Positions 1 to 10,232 of a stretch of DNA of 64,000 nt are shown in pieces. The notes beneath the pieces were generated by a model. The model did not search any database, was not told the DNA's origin, and saw only the letters and a program-made list of their open reading frames with translations. The position numbers were made by a program, and so were the translations under genes. Within the stretch, counting starts at the first letter, position 1. Each line of letters opens with the position of its first letter. Source of the DNA: Hydromonas sp. (lineage in GTDB: Bacteria > Pseudomonadota > Gammaproteobacteria > Burkholderiales > Burkholderiaceae); the NCBI GenBank assembly GCA_017495165.1, contig JAFEII010000028.1, positions 124,001-188,000 on the forward strand. The letters are read 5' to 3'.

Positions 1-98
1 GTGCCGTGTTTTTGTGCCAGTTCATTGAGCGGCATGTCTTCTAAAAAAAGCGCGTTTTGGCGGTTGGCTAAAGTGGGGATTGGGTAAATTGTGGTCAT
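1..98 (-). CDS. lysA: Diaminopimelate decarboxylase, N-terminal part (cut by window edge)
   Basis: Only the first 32 or so codons are present. They read MTTIYPIPTLANR and then ALFLEDMPLNELAQKHGT. This matches the conserved start of LysA, in which a short leader precedes 'L-x-x-E-x-x-x-L-x-x-x-A-x-x-x-G-T'. LysA is the PLP enzyme that decarboxylates meso-diaminopimelate to lysine. The gene is followed upstream, on the same strand, by a small LptM-like lipoprotein gene, and cyaY is divergent. This is a common proteobacterial arrangement and supports the call. The catalytic residues lie outside the window. Confidence 0.8.
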   Translation of the reverse strand, partial: MTTIYPIPTLANRQNALFLEDMPLNELAQKHG

Positions 99-111
99 GG
101 TGAAAACTCGT

Positions 112-249
112 TTATTTGGCGGGTGCGTTGGCGTGAATGGTTTGCGGCGTTGAGGCTGGGTTTGGCATGTACAGCGGGCCGCGATAACCGCAGGCGCTGC
201 ACACCAAACAAGCAGCGGCGATGATTGATAACAAACGTGAGGTTCTCAT
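112..249 (-). CDS. lptM: LptM (YifL)-like small lipoprotein
   Basis: A 45-residue lipoprotein precursor. It starts MRTSRLLSIIAAACLVCSACG, a charged and then hydrophobic signal peptide ending at a lipid-modified Cys. The mature part begins CGYRGPLYMP, the hallmark 'CGxxGPLYxP' of LptM, which assists LptD disulfide maturation in the outer membrane. A longer frame opens at 300, but the ATG at 249 is preceded by AGGGA and gives a proper signal peptide, so I chose 249. The residue at -3 of the lipobox is Cys, which is unusual. It sits 13 bp upstream of lysA and is probably co-transcribed with it. Confidence 0.8.
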   Translation of the reverse strand: MRTSRLLSIIAAACLVCSACGYRGPLYMPNPASTPQTIHANAPAK

Positions 250-317
250 ATATAATCCCTGATTAAATTTTATGCGGCCAGTTTGGACAATCTGCCGCAA
301 ATCACAAAGGCGCTATT

Positions 318-611
318 ATGACGGAAACTGAGTTTTTACAACAGGTTAAAATCTTATTCGATGAGATTGAAAATCAAATGGACACACGCGACGCAGACTT
401 TGATGTGTTGCGACACGGCGCGTTGCTTGAGATTGAAAACGACGACGGCGCAAAGGTCATTTTGAACCAACAAGTGGCGATGCATGAAGTGTGGCTGGCC
501 TCACGCGAGGGCGGTTATCACTTTCGCTGGAGCGGCACAGATTGGCTGAACACCCGCGACAATCAAACCCTTGCCCACTATTTAGAAAACGCCTTGAGCG
601 CGATGCGCTAA
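318..611 (+). CDS. cyaY: Iron donor protein CyaY (frataxin)
   Basis: A 97-residue bacterial frataxin, the usual family length. It has an acidic first helix with several Glu and Asp, then the sheet segment around 'GALLEIENDDGAKVILNQQ' and 'HEVWLASREGGYHF', and ends with the C-terminal helix. CyaY binds iron and modulates IscS-dependent Fe-S assembly in the cytoplasm. It is divergent from lptM-lysA and lies 17 bp upstream of tldD. Confidence 0.93.
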   Translation: MTETEFLQQVKILFDEIENQMDTRDADFDVLRHGALLEIENDDGAKVILNQQVAMHEVWLASREGGYHFRWSGTDWLNTRDNQTLAHYLENALSAMR

Positions 612-628
612 TCACAAACGGAAACCAC

Positions 629-2089
629 ATGAGCTTACACCAACAAAACCTTGATATTGCCAGCAGCATTTTACTCACACCTTACGGCTTAACCGCCAGC
701 GATTTTGACCGCGTATTTAGCGAAATCCGCGCCCATCAAGCCGATGACGCGGATTTGTACTTTCAACACACGCGCTCACAAGGCTGGAGCTTGGAAGAGG
801 GCATTGTTAAAGCAGGCAGCTTTAGCATTGACCAAGGCGTGGGCGTGCGCACGGTGTTTGGCGACAAAACCGCTTTTGCGTATTCAGACAACATTCACCT
901 TGAGGCCTTGCTCGACGCAGCCCGCGTCACGCGTGACATTGCGCCTGTCGCCAACGGCAAGGGCGTCAAGGTTCAAGGCAAATACGCCATCAAACCGTAT
1001 GCACAAGACGTCTACGCGCCCGCCAACCCAATTGACAGCTTAACCTCAGCCCAAAAAGTCGCGCTGCTTGAGCGGATTGAAGGCTACGCCCGCGCACTTG
1101 ACCCACGCGTGACCCAAGTCATGGCCAGCGTTTCGGCCGAGCACGACGTGGTGCTGGTGGCGCGTGCCGACGGCACACTTGCCGCCGATGTGCGCCCGCT
1201 GGTGCGCGTCAATTGCAGCGTGGTGGTTGAACACAAAGGCCGCCGCGAGCAAGGCTTTGCGGGCGGTGGCGCGCGAGCCGATTTGTCTTATTTCACTGAT
1301 GAATTGTTGCACCAATACGCCGCAGAAGCCGTGCGCGTTGCCTTGGTCAATTTAAACGCGATTGCCGCGCCCGCAGGGATTTTGCCCGTGGTATTGGGCG
1401 CGGGCTGGCCGGGGATTTTGTTGCACGAAGCGATTGGTCACGGCTTAGAAGGCGACTTTAACCGCAAAGGCTCATCCGCTTTTGCCGGCAAAATCGGCGA
1501 GCGCGTGGCGGCCAAAGGCGTGACGATTGTGGACGACGGCACATTAGCAGGGCGGCGCGGCTCGCTCAATATTGACGATGAAGGCCACGCCAGCCAATGC
1601 AACGTTTTGATTGAAGACGGGATTCTAAAAGGCTATATCCAAGACGCCATGAACGCCCGCCTCATGAACACCGCCCAAACAGGCAACGGCCGACGCGAAT
1701 CCTACGCCCATTTGCCCATGCCGCGCATGACCAACACCTACATGCTCAATGGCAATTTGCACCCTGACGAAATCATCGCCTCAGTCAAATACGGCGTGTA
1801 TGCGCCCAATTTTGGCGGCGGCCAAGTCGATATTACCAACGGCAAATTTGTATTCTCAACCACCGAAGCGTATTTGATTGAAAACGGCAAAATCACCGCC
1901 CCAATCAAAGGCGCCACCCTAATCGGCAACGGCCCAGACGCACTCACCAAAGTCAACATGATCGGCAACGACATGGCGCTGGACTCAGGCGTGGGCGTGT
2001 GCGGCAAAGAAGGCCAAAGCGTGCCCGTTGGCGTGGGACAACCCACCTTGCGGATTGATGGCTTGACGATTGGCGGCGCGCAGTTGTGA
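629..2089 (+). CDS. tldD: Metalloprotease TldD
   Basis: A 486-residue member of the TldD/PmbA family. TldD forms a heterodimer with TldE that degrades unfolded peptides and processes some ribosomally made peptides and antitoxins. The zinc site HEAIGH (HExxxH) lies near residue 272, followed by the glycine-rich C-terminal domain with FGGGQVDIT. A longer frame opens at 491 but overlaps cyaY in another frame. The ATG at 629, starting MSLHQQ, fits the family length. Its partner gene tldE/pmbA is not in this window, as is common. A hairpin terminator follows. Confidence 0.95.
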   Translation: MSLHQQNLDIASSILLTPYGLTASDFDRVFSEIRAHQADDADLYFQHTRSQGWSLEEGIVKAGSFSIDQGVGVRTVFGDKTAFAYSDNIHLEALLDAARVTRDIAPVANGKGVKVQGKYAIKPYAQDVYAPANPIDSLTSAQKVALLERIEGYARALDPRVTQVMASVSAEHDVVLVARADGTLAADVRPLVRVNCSVVVEHKGRREQGFAGGGARADLSYFTDELLHQYAAEAVRVALVNLNAIAAPAGILPVVLGAGWPGILLHEAIGHGLEGDFNRKGSSAFAGKIGERVAAKGVTIVDDGTLAGRRGSLNIDDEGHASQCNVLIEDGILKGYIQDAMNARLMNTAQTGNGRRESYAHLPMPRMTNTYMLNGNLHPDEIIASVKYGVYAPNFGGGQVDITNGKFVFSTTEAYLIENGKITAPIKGATLIGNGPDALTKVNMIGNDMALDSGVGVCGKEGQSVPVGVGQPTLRIDGLTIGGAQL

Positions 2090-2127
2090 GTTGCCAGGTT
2101 ATTGACTTTAAATATCATAAAAACATG

Positions 2128-2153
2128 AAAAGTGCGCATTTGCGCGCTTTTTT
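2128..2153 (+). terminator. Intrinsic terminator after tldD
   Basis: The arms AAAAGTGCGC and GCGCGCTTTT pair around a 4-nt loop, with one T-G wobble, and run into TTTTTT. It lies 39 bp after the tldD stop and 15 bp before the ABC transporter start. Confidence 0.75.
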
Positions 2154-2168
2154 CAACCAAAGTCTCGC

Positions 2169-3932
2169 ATGACAAACCCCACCCAAAAATCTACCTTATC
2201 CACCCTCAAAGGCTTGCTGCCTTTTCTCAAACCATACAAAAAACAATTCGCCTTGGCAGGCGTGGCCTTACTGGTTGCCGCTTGCGCGACCCTTGCCATT
2301 CCGTACGCGTTTCGCCAGATGATTGATTTGGGCTTTGCGCATGATGGCGCGGCGCATGTGGATATTTATTTTGCCGCCTTGTTCTGCGTGGCGTTGGTGC
2401 TCGGCTTGGCCACGGCGGCGCGGTTTTATATGGTGTCTTTGCTTGGCGAGCGCGTGACGGCGGACATTCGCAGCGCGGTATATGCGCATGTGATGACGCA
2501 AAGCCCAGAGTTTTTTGAAACCACCCAAACGGGCGAGGTATTGTCGCGTTTGACCACCGACACCACGATGATTCAATCGGTGGTCGGCACGAGTATTTCA
2601 ATGGCGTTGCGCAACTCGTTGTTGCTCATTGGCGGTTTGGTGATGTTGATGGTGACCAGTGTTAAATTATCGGCGATTATTTTGGTGCTGTTGGCGGCGG
2701 TGGTTGTGCCGATTGTGATTTTTGGGCGGCGCGTGCGCACGTTGTCACGTGACTCCCAAAGCAGAATTGCCGATGCATCCGCAATGGCAGGCGAAATCTT
2801 AAACGCCATGCCAACGGTGCAGGCGTTTGCGCATGAACAGATTGAGTCAAAGCGCTTTGCAGGCTCAGTTGAAGCGGCGTTTGACACCGCGATGCAGCGC
2901 ATTCGTGCGCGTTCGATTTTAACCATGATGGCGATTGTGTTGGTGTTTGGCACGATTGTGTTTGTGCTGTGGCTGGGCGCTCGCGCTGTGCTGGCAGGGG
3001 AGATGAGCGGCGGCGAATTGAGCCAATTTATTTTGTATGCGGCAATGGTTGCCAGCGCGATTGGCGCGTTGTCTGAAATTTTGGGCGAAGCGCAACGTGC
3101 GGCGGGCGCAACTGAGCGATTGATGGAATTATTGTCATTACAATCGAGCATTGCCTCACCCAAACAGCCCGCACGCTTGCCTGAGCGGGCTGTGGCAGGC
3201 GCAACCTTGCGCATGCATCAGATTGATTTTCACTACCCATCGCGCCCATTGAGCAACTCACTACATGATTTTTCGCTGGAAATTGGCGCGGGGCAAACCG
3301 TTGCGGTGGTCGGCTCGTCTGGCGCAGGCAAAACCACGTTGTTTCAATTATTGCTGCGTTATTATGACCCTCAAAAAGGGCAGATTGCCCTTGATGGCGT
3401 GGACATTACGCAGCTTGATTTGGCGGATTTGCGCAACACAATTGGGATTGTGCCGCAAGATACCGTGATTTTTTCGGCCAATGCGCTGGAAAATATTCGT
3501 TATGGGCGTTTTGATGCAACGGATGATGAAGTGATTGCTGCCGCAAAAATGGCGGCGGCGCATGAGTTTATTGAAAAACTCCCCGAAGGTTATGCGTCAT
3601 TTTTGGGCGAGCGCGGCGTGCGCTTGTCTGGCGGACAGCGCCAACGGATTGCGATTGCGCGTGCCTTGCTCAAAAATCCACCGTTGTTGTTGCTTGATGA
3701 AGCCACCAGCGCCCTTGATGCCGAATCCGAGCGACTGGTACAAGGCGCATTAGAAGTGGCAATGAAAGGGCGCACCACGGTGATTATTGCGCACCGCTTG
3801 GCCACCGTGCAGCGCGCCGATAAAATTGTGGTGCTCGATGAAGGCCGAATTGTCGAGGTTGGCACGCACGCCAGTTTGGTTGCGCACGGCGGCGTGTATG
3901 CGCATTTGGCGAGCTTGCAGTTTCAAGCATGA
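2169..3932 (+). CDS. ABC exporter half-transporter (MsbA/LmrA type), fused membrane and ATPase domains
   Basis: A 587-residue half-transporter, expected to act as a homodimer in the inner membrane. The N-terminal ~310 residues hold the six-helix exporter domain, with long hydrophobic stretches. The ATPase domain has Walker A GSSGAGKTT, the Q-loop region GIVPQDTVIF, the signature LSGGQRQR, Walker B LLLLDEATSALD and the H-loop IIAHR. It belongs to the ABCB/MsbA-like branch that exports lipids, drugs or peptides. The substrate cannot be told from sequence. The start has only a weak Shine-Dalgarno site. It follows a terminator, so it is probably its own transcription unit. Confidence 0.9.
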   Translation: MTNPTQKSTLSTLKGLLPFLKPYKKQFALAGVALLVAACATLAIPYAFRQMIDLGFAHDGAAHVDIYFAALFCVALVLGLATAARFYMVSLLGERVTADIRSAVYAHVMTQSPEFFETTQTGEVLSRLTTDTTMIQSVVGTSISMALRNSLLLIGGLVMLMVTSVKLSAIILVLLAAVVVPIVIFGRRVRTLSRDSQSRIADASAMAGEILNAMPTVQAFAHEQIESKRFAGSVEAAFDTAMQRIRARSILTMMAIVLVFGTIVFVLWLGARAVLAGEMSGGELSQFILYAAMVASAIGALSEILGEAQRAAGATERLMELLSLQSSIASPKQPARLPERAVAGATLRMHQIDFHYPSRPLSNSLHDFSLEIGAGQTVAVVGSSGAGKTTLFQLLLRYYDPQKGQIALDGVDITQLDLADLRNTIGIVPQDTVIFSANALENIRYGRFDATDDEVIAAAKMAAAHEFIEKLPEGYASFLGERGVRLSGGQRQRIAIARALLKNPPLLLLDEATSALDAESERLVQGALEVAMKGRTTVIIAHRLATVQRADKIVVLDEGRIVEVGTHASLVAHGGVYAHLASLQFQA

Positions 3933-4409
3933 GTGGTGTCATTGTGCTACAGCAATCAGCTTGCTAACAAGCGCGTGCATGCGCCTCTGGCGTCTTCAAA
4001 GATTTTAACCAAAGATTTGGATCGGGTTGCACAATTGGTTGCTGAGCCGCGAGCAGTCTTACAACCTTTGCAAAACACACCAACCGCAAGTATTTTATCC
4101 ACCAGTCATTCGGGCTCGCTGATGCCACAACTCAAACGCGACAGCCGCATCATCACGCCCGCAGCAAAGGACAAAAGCTCATTTGGCTGTCAATTTAAAA
4201 TCGATAATACTTATTTTATCAACGACTTACTGGGCAATGTCGACAAACTGGTTTCAATTAAATCGCGGTTCAACTCAGCCAATCAGCAGGTTAAAAAATG
4301 GGAACAAGAAGAGCCATACCCAGCCTCTAAGCCGCAAATTTTTATTGGCAAAGACAGTTTAAAATGGGCGAATCAAACAATTGAAAAGTGGCTAGGAGGT
4401 AATCAGTGA
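3933..4409 (+). CDS. Uncharacterised protein, possible phage-derived remnant
   Basis: A frame of up to 158 residues that opens with GTG immediately after the ABC transporter stop. No Shine-Dalgarno site is visible and the true start is uncertain. The middle part (ILTKDLDRVAQLVAEPRAVL, then a 'PAAKDKSSFGCQFKID' strand) loosely recalls the BECR-type nuclease domains at the C-termini of Mu-like head-morphogenesis proteins. I hold that only as a hint. Its last codons contain a perfect AGGAGGT followed by a GTG that overlaps the stop (GTGA). That is a phage-like coupled junction, but the next frame runs only nine codons. It may therefore be a broken-off piece of a phage operon. Confidence 0.4.
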   Translation: MVSLCYSNQLANKRVHAPLASSKILTKDLDRVAQLVAEPRAVLQPLQNTPTASILSTSHSGSLMPQLKRDSRIITPAAKDKSSFGCQFKIDNTYFINDLLGNVDKLVSIKSRFNSANQQVKKWEQEEPYPASKPQIFIGKDSLKWANQTIEKWLGGNQ

Positions 4410-4524
4410 CACGATTGCAACCATGCTGGCGGTGAGCGCGAGTAAAGCGTTTTTTGTTGTGCTTTTCATTAAAGGCCTTTAGTTTTAGACATCGGTTTTA
4501 ATGGGGACTTGAATCAGCCAATGT

Positions 4525-4555
4525 AAAAAACACCCGTATAAAACGAGTGTTTTTG
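4525..4555 (-). terminator. Terminator after the ribonucleotide reductase gene
   Basis: Arms AAAAAACACCCG and CGAGTGTTTTT pair with one mismatch. Read on the minus strand, the hairpin ends in a T-run 15 bp beyond the nrdJ stop. Confidence 0.65.
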
Positions 4556-4569
4556 AGGCTGAAAATCAT

Positions 4570-7413
4570 TTAGCCGCATGAGCCAATATGACCGCAAGCC
4601 GTACAAAATTCACAACCATCCTTTTTGATTAAGGCATGGTTGCCGCATTCAGGGCATTGTTTGCCAGAAATCGGTGCAATTTTTTGGATGGTTTCACCAA
4701 ACAAATCACCTTGTTCTGCCATCATCACGCCCATGTTTTCAACCGGATACCCCTCTTCTGTCAAAATCCCGAGCATGGCATAACGATGAATCACCAATTT
4801 GGCCAAATATGCCACGGTTGACGGCCAGCTTTGTGATTTTTCTTGATTCGGAATTCGGGCAAAAAAGTCACCTTGCGGTTCGGCGTAGTTGAGCAATTTA
4901 CGCAGCTTCATGCCAATCCACGCGGGGTCAATCACGCGCATGTCGTGCGAGAGCATTTTGCAAAGACCATCAAGCTCGCGCGGGTAGGTACCTGCCATCC
5001 ACATTGAGTACGGGCGGCGCGTGCCGCTTGGCAACACCAATTCTTTGATGAAGAGTACAAAATCATCGCCTGTTTGTGGGTTGTTGACATCCACAGACCA
5101 GCTGATTGTGCCATCTGTGCCTGATTTTGGTTCTTTACGGGCAAACATTGCGTCAAGTACAGGGGTTGGTAAGTTTGCGTCGCCCGTTGGGATTTGGGCA
5201 ATCCGATGGCGCAAAACTTTTGCCAAAATAGCGGAGGCTGAGCTGGCGTTGGCCGATACATCGTCACCCAATTCAACGCTGTAACTATGGTCACCAAAGG
5301 TTTTGGCCAGTGAGTCCAGCTTCATATTGAGCCACGCCGTGTCTTGGCTGCGCATGTCCATCGACAATGTTTTTGCCACCGCGCCCAAGCCGCGTGGATG
5401 ATTGCCGTTGACCCAGCATTCAAACGGCTGCGATTCGTTGTCCAAATGTCCGACAAATACCGCAAAATCGCCTTCGGTGTGCTCAACCATGTACGTCCAT
5501 GATGGGTTGCCGCCGCGTGATTTTGGGCGGTGCGGGTATTTTAAACTCGCCAGAGCAGGGGTTGGCGCGCTTTGTAAGGTGACGCGGCGTTCGGTGTCAT
5601 TGTTTGCGTCAGCTAAATCTTGCGGGGTTTCTTTGGATGGTTCGATGGACAATACCGAACCAATCACGCTGTTGGGGCGATACGTTGTAATCCCTTTTAA
5701 GCCCGCTTTCCAAGCCGCCATGTACAAATTTTCAAATTCAGCAAATGGATAATCCACGGGCACATTCACGGTTTTAGAAATCGCCGTGTCGACAAATGGA
5801 CCAACCGCAGTGCACATGAGCATGTGGTCGTTGGCGCTCATGTCTAAAGCCGAAACGAAATAGTCGGGTAAGTTATCCACGTCGCCGCCCATCATGCGGT
5901 ACACGCGATAGGCATGATCTTCGACGCGGTATTCTTGTGTTGAACCGTCTTGCATGCGTTTTTTGCGGGTGTAAAACCAGCTAAACGGCGGCTCAATTCC
6001 GTTACTTGCGTTGTCGGCAAATGCCAGAGAAATTGTGCCTGTGGGCGCAATTGAGAGTAAATGTGAGTTGCGAATCCCGTATTGGCGAATCCGCGCTTTA
6101 ATCGCTTCTGGCAAGCGGCTGGCGCAATGCGGCTCAGCCAAGTATTTGTCCGCATCAAACAACGGAAAAGCGCCTTTCATGATGGCCAACTCAACAGAAG
6201 CGTTATACGCTGCGTCGCGCATGGTTTCGGTGATTTTGGCTGCCATGTTGCGGCCTTCGTCTGAGTTGTATTTGAGTTTGAGCATAATCAACGCATCACC
6301 CAAACCAGTAAAACCCAGCCCAACACGGCGCTTGTTTTGCGCTTCACGTTGTTGCTCAACCAGTGGCCAAACCGTTAAATCAAGCACGTTGTCCAGCATA
6401 CGAATTGACAGCGCTGTATTGGCGGCAAACGCTTCAAAATCAAAGCTGGGCGCATCGCCAAACGGGTTGCGTACAAATTTGCACAAATTAATCGAGCCCA
6501 AATCGCAGCAACCGTAATCAGGCAAAGGCTGCTCGCCGCATGGATTGGTTGACTCAATCTCTTCGCAATACGACAAATTATTGTCGCGATTGATTTTGCT
6601 CATGAACAACACGCCGGGTTCGGCATGGTCATAAGTTGAGGCCATGATTTGCGTCCAAAGGTCTTTTGCGCGCACTTTGCGGTAGACCCACAAGCCATCG
6701 GCGCGTTGGTAATAGCCTTGAAACATCGATGGGTCAGGTTGTTTGGCGTGAACCAGCTCCCATTCAGCGTCCGCTTCAACCGCACGCATAAACGCATCAG
6801 ATACGCCAACCGACATATTAAAATTACGCAAATCACCTTCGTCTTTTGCGTGAATGAAGTCTTCAATATCAGGGTGCTCACAATCCAAAACGCCCATCTG
6901 TGCGCCACGTCGTGCGCCCGCTGATTCAACGGTTTCGCACGAGCGATCAAACACGCGCATGTATGAAATCGGGCCAGACGCCAAGCTGTTTGTGCCTTTA
7001 ACTGCCGCACCTTTTGGGCGAATTTTTGAGAAGTTGTAGCCAACGCCACCGCCACGGCGCATGGTTTCTGCGGCTTGGAGTAGGGCGGTGTAAATACCAG
7101 GTTTGCCGTTGTCGTCAATTTCAGAAACAGAATCGCCCACAGGTTGAACAAAGCAGTTAATTAACGTGGCCAGTAAATCTGTGCCAGCTGCAGAGTTGAT
7201 GCGCCCGCCGGGAATAAAGCCGCCATCCAAGGTTTGAAAAAATGCTTCGCTCATGGCGTTGACGTCTTGTGGCTTTTCGGCCTGCGCCAATGCGAGTGCC
7301 ACGCGGCGGCGCACGTCATCAATATTCTTCTCATCACCTTTGGCATATTTTTCTAACAAGACTTCATGACAAATTTCTTGAGCGATGAGCGGGGCATTGT
7401 GGTCGATGTTCAC
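4570..7413 (-). CDS. nrdJ: Adenosylcobalamin-dependent (class II) ribonucleoside-diphosphate reductase
   Basis: A 947-residue class II ribonucleotide reductase. It reduces ribonucleotides to deoxyribonucleotides using a thiyl radical made from adenosylcobalamin, without oxygen or a separate radical subunit. Visible landmarks are the first redox cysteine in LINCFVQP, the radical-site loop [12 protein letters not shown], and IAPTGTISL in the barrel. The C-terminus carries the zinc-ribbon pairs CPEC and CEFCTAC that house the re-reducing cysteines. Two TSCPD-like repeats, around residues 635-750 and 780-890, give the long C-terminal half. No cobalamin riboswitch is visible in the 137 bp upstream. 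Confidence 0.95.
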   Translation of the reverse strand: MNIDHNAPLIAQEICHEVLLEKYAKGDEKNIDDVRRRVALALAQAEKPQDVNAMSEAFFQTLDGGFIPGGRINSAAGTDLLATLINCFVQPVGDSVSEIDDNGKPGIYTALLQAAETMRRGGGVGYNFSKIRPKGAAVKGTNSLASGPISYMRVFDRSCETVESAGARRGAQMGVLDCEHPDIEDFIHAKDEGDLRNFNMSVGVSDAFMRAVEADAEWELVHAKQPDPSMFQGYYQRADGLWVYRKVRAKDLWTQIMASTYDHAEPGVLFMSKINRDNNLSYCEEIESTNPCGEQPLPDYGCCDLGSINLCKFVRNPFGDAPSFDFEAFAANTALSIRMLDNVLDLTVWPLVEQQREAQNKRRVGLGFTGLGDALIMLKLKYNSDEGRNMAAKITETMRDAAYNASVELAIMKGAFPLFDADKYLAEPHCASRLPEAIKARIRQYGIRNSHLLSIAPTGTISLAFADNASNGIEPPFSWFYTRKKRMQDGSTQEYRVEDHAYRVYRMMGGDVDNLPDYFVSALDMSANDHMLMCTAVGPFVDTAISKTVNVPVDYPFAEFENLYMAAWKAGLKGITTYRPNSVIGSVLSIEPSKETPQDLADANNDTERRVTLQSAPTPALASLKYPHRPKSRGGNPSWTYMVEHTEGDFAVFVGHLDNESQPFECWVNGNHPRGLGAVAKTLSMDMRSQDTAWLNMKLDSLAKTFGDHSYSVELGDDVSANASSASAILAKVLRHRIAQIPTGDANLPTPVLDAMFARKEPKSGTDGTISWSVDVNNPQTGDDFVLFIKELVLPSGTRRPYSMWMAGTYPRELDGLCKMLSHDMRVIDPAWIGMKLRKLLNYAEPQGDFFARIPNQEKSQSWPSTVAYLAKLVIHRYAMLGILTEEGYPVENMGVMMAEQGDLFGETIQKIAPISGKQCPECGNHALIKKDGCEFCTACGHIGSCG

Positions 7414-7550
7414 GGTTTTTCCTTTATTATTCGATGGTTTGTGGCAATAGCCGCTGTGGTGCTGCGCTATTTGTCCATGATGTTTATATGCTTACAATAA
7501 TTTTTGCAAACAATTCAAGCGTGGGCACTTATAAAACGCTTATAAAAGCC

Positions 7551-8852
7551 TTATGAAACCAGTGTGTGCAACGGAGATGCTTTTTTGGGTTTGCTCACTT
7601 TCGTGCCTTTGATTAGCTTGGGCGCGATTTTATTGTTGACCGTGTCCGCGTTAATCTCAACGGCGGTGATGTTCTCTTGTGACGGAATTTGGAACATCGT
7701 GTCGAGCAAAATTTCCTCTACAATCGAGCGCAAGCCGCGAGCACCTGTTTTGCGAGCAAGGGCTTTTTTTGCAATCGCCAGCAATGCGTCGTCAGTGAAG
7801 CGAAGCGCCACGTTTTCCATGTCAAATAATGCGCCGTACTGTTTGACCAACGCATTTTTTGGCTCGGTCAGAATGTTTACCAACGCCGTTTCATCCAAAT
7901 TGGTGAGCTTGGCCGTGACAGGCAAACGACCAATTAACTCAGGAATTAGGCCAAATTTAACCAAATCTTCGGTCTCAACTTGAGAAAACAATTCGCCCAC
8001 ATTCTTTGCGTCTTTGCTGTAAACCGGCGCATTAAAGCCCATGCCGCCTTTGTCTGCGCGCTTTTCAATCAATTTGTCCAAGCCGTCAAAAGCACCGCCG
8101 CAAATAAACAAAATATTGGTGGTGTCGACTTGAATAAACTCTTGATTCGGGTGTTTGCGGCCACCTTTGGGTGGAATCGCGGCAACCGTGCCTTCAATTA
8201 ATTTAAGCAAGGCTTGCTGCACGCCCTCACCAGATACGTCGCGGGTAATAGACGGGTTGGCTGATTTGCGCGAAATTTTGTCAATTTCATCAATGTAAAT
8301 AATGCCATTTTGGGCTTTTTCAACATCGTAATCACAGTTTTGCAATAACTTTTGCACAATGTTTTCAACGTCTTCGCCCACATAACCTGCTTCCGTCAAT
8401 GTGGTGGCGTCTGCCATAACAAACGGCACGTTGAGCATGCGCGCCAAGGTTTGGGCGAGCAAGGTTTTACCTGAACCGGTTGGGCCAATGAGCAAGATAT
8501 TGCTTTTTGACAACTCAATGTCGGTTTTTTTGCGCTCTTTTAGGTGGCGCAAGCGTTTGTAATGGTTGTAAACCGCCACAGACAGTACGCGTTTGGCGCC
8601 TTCTTGACCAATCACATAGTCATTGAGTTTGCCCAAAATTTCTTGGGGCGTCGGCAATGCGCCGCTTAAAATCGAGTCCGATTGTTCGGGTTCTGTGGTT
8701 GCGGCATCCGCTAAAATTTGGCTACAAAGTGTGATGCATTCGTCGCAAATGTGCGCGTCTAGGCCTTCAATGAGTTTGTAAGCCTCATCTTGGGTTTTGC
8801 CGCAAAACGAGCATTTTGATGCGTTTTTATTTGATTTTGACTTTTCTGTCAT
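7551..8852 (-). CDS. clpX: ATP-dependent Clp protease, ATP-binding subunit ClpX
   Basis: A 433-residue unfoldase that feeds substrates to ClpP. The N-terminal zinc domain has CSFC and CDEC pairs. The AAA+ core has Walker A GPTGSGKT and Walker B IIYIDEID, the [18 protein letters not shown] loop region, and an IGF-type loop ([13 protein letters not shown] lies after it). It starts 10 bp after clpP on the same strand. The usual flanking genes tig and lon are absent from this window. Confidence 0.97.
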   Translation of the reverse strand: MTEKSKSNKNASKCSFCGKTQDEAYKLIEGLDAHICDECITLCSQILADAATTEPEQSDSILSGALPTPQEILGKLNDYVIGQEGAKRVLSVAVYNHYKRLRHLKERKKTDIELSKSNILLIGPTGSGKTLLAQTLARMLNVPFVMADATTLTEAGYVGEDVENIVQKLLQNCDYDVEKAQNGIIYIDEIDKISRKSANPSITRDVSGEGVQQALLKLIEGTVAAIPPKGGRKHPNQEFIQVDTTNILFICGGAFDGLDKLIEKRADKGGMGFNAPVYSKDAKNVGELFSQVETEDLVKFGLIPELIGRLPVTAKLTNLDETALVNILTEPKNALVKQYGALFDMENVALRFTDDALLAIAKKALARKTGARGLRSIVEEILLDTMFQIPSQENITAVEINADTVNNKIAPKLIKGTKVSKPKKASPLHTLVS

Positions 8853-8862
8853 TACGAATTCC

Positions 8863-9477
8863 TTATAATGCCGCGCGGTTGGTTAAAATTTTGTCAATGA
8901 TGCCGTATTCAAGAGATTGTTCGGCGGACAGAAATGTATCGCGGTCGGTGTCTTTTTCGATGCGTTCAATCGGTTGGCCAGTATTTTTGGACAAAATTTC
9001 ATTCAAGCTTGAGCGCAACAACAGAATTTCACGCGCACGAATTTCAATATCAGAGGCCATACCTTGCGCACCGCCAGACGGCTGGTGAATCATGACCCGA
9101 GAGTTTGGCAGCGCATAACGCTTGCCTTTCGTACCGGAAGACAATAAAAATGCGCCCATGCTGGCAGCCATGCCAATGCAAATTGTAGAGACGTCTGGCT
9201 TGATGAAATTCATCGTGTCAAAAACCCCTAAACCTGCCGAAACTGAGCCGCCAGGTGAGTTGATGTAAAAATGAATGTCTTTGTCTGGATCTTCGCTTTC
9301 AAGGAACAGCATTTGGGCAATAACCAAATTGGCGCTGTGATCGTTCACAGGGCCCACCAAAAAAATAACCCGCTCTTTTAAGAGACGAGAATAAATATCA
9401 AAGGCGCGTTCGCCGCGTCCTGTTGATTCAATAACGGTTGGGATAAGTCCAAGACTTTGTGGGATTTGATCAAACAT
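8863..9477 (-). CDS. clpP: ATP-dependent Clp protease, proteolytic subunit ClpP
   Basis: A 204-residue serine protease that forms the Clp barrel. The catalytic Ser is in [11 protein letters not shown], the His in [12 protein letters not shown], and the Asp in the KDTDRD segment. A longer frame opens at 9501, but the ATG at 9477 (MFDQIPQ) has AAGGA at the right distance and matches family starts. Co-transcribed with clpX. The upstream neighbour on this strand is an RDD protein, not trigger factor. Confidence 0.96.
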   Translation of the reverse strand: MFDQIPQSLGLIPTVIESTGRGERAFDIYSRLLKERVIFLVGPVNDHSANLVIAQMLFLESEDPDKDIHFYINSPGGSVSAGLGVFDTMNFIKPDVSTICIGMAASMGAFLLSSGTKGKRYALPNSRVMIHQPSGGAQGMASDIEIRAREILLLRSSLNEILSKNTGQPIERIEKDTDRDTFLSAEQSLEYGIIDKILTNRAAL

Positions 9478-9600
9478 GGCGTTCCTTGAAGGTGAAAACA
9501 AATAAGTGGGTGTGAATTGGCTGTGGTTTTTAAGCGTTTAAACCAAGTTCGACATCATAGCCTAAAAGCGATTTTGACGTCATCGCGGGAGTAATTTTTA

Positions 9601-10131
9601 TCAAGGCGCTGCGATATTTTTTTGCTGCAAGGTCGCGGTGTTTGAAAGGATTTCATGCAATGCGCGCCTTTGTTGATTGAGCATTGAGGTTCCTAATAAC
9701 GCGAGCCAATTGAGTGTCATTGAAATGGCGCCTATGAGCAACGTGAATGACAAGGTTGCGTTTGGGCTGGCGCTGAAAGTTTGGGTAAAAAGTAGGGCGG
9801 GCAGCACCCCAAGGCAAAACGCGGCGCAATAACGCAGCCAAGCTTGGGTTGCGGTTAGCGACTGGTGTGGGGTTTGGTTGCGGATGACTTGAAGGTGCCA
9901 AGTTTTTTGCGCAAGGCTTTGGCCTGTTTTTTGCCAAGTATAAGCAAAATAAGCGCCGACACTTGTAAATGCAATGACTTGAACCAACCAGGTCGGTATG
10001 GTTGCGCCAATGAGCGAAAAAATGGTTTTGCTGGCGCTGGCGGCGACGGCATAAATAGCGATGAGTAAGAAAATTTCGTACAAGCTCGATATAAAGCGGC
10101 GGGAAAGTGATGGTGGCATGTCAAATGTCAA
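9601..10131 (-). CDS. RDD-family membrane protein
   Basis: A 176-residue inner-membrane protein with four hydrophobic segments, near residues 15-35, 43-62, 103-120 and 127-148. The family signature is present in part as LSRRFISSLYEIFLL, where RDD is replaced by R-x-x-x-S-x-x-E, and as KTGQSLAQKTWHLQVI. RDD proteins are a loosely defined group. Some act as transporters or ion antiporters, but no substrate can be assigned. It sits downstream of the sigma/DUF3619/DUF3106 operon, an arrangement often seen in Burkholderiales, after a gap of about 100 bp. Confidence 0.8.
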   Translation of the reverse strand: MTFDMPPSLSRRFISSLYEIFLLIAIYAVAASASKTIFSLIGATIPTWLVQVIAFTSVGAYFAYTWQKTGQSLAQKTWHLQVIRNQTPHQSLTATQAWLRYCAAFCLGVLPALLFTQTFSASPNATLSFTLLIGAISMTLNWLALLGTSMLNQQRRALHEILSNTATLQQKNIAAP

Positions 10132-10232
10132 TGGCGTTAAAATTAAAATGCCATTTTACACCCAAGGTGGTTGCACTGGGACTCAAACGGGTGCATTTAC
10201 AGAAAAACAATGCCCAATAAATGCAGGGAGCG

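Noticed and set aside
4394-4469. A 25-codon minus-strand frame with signal-peptide-like sequence (MKSTTKNALLALTASMVAIV)
   Set aside because: Too short to judge. It overlaps the end of the phage-like frame and could be chance.
7414-7550. Search for a cobalamin riboswitch or NrdR boxes before the ribonucleotide reductase
   Set aside because: No B12-box-like sequence and no paired NrdR boxes could be recognised by eye.
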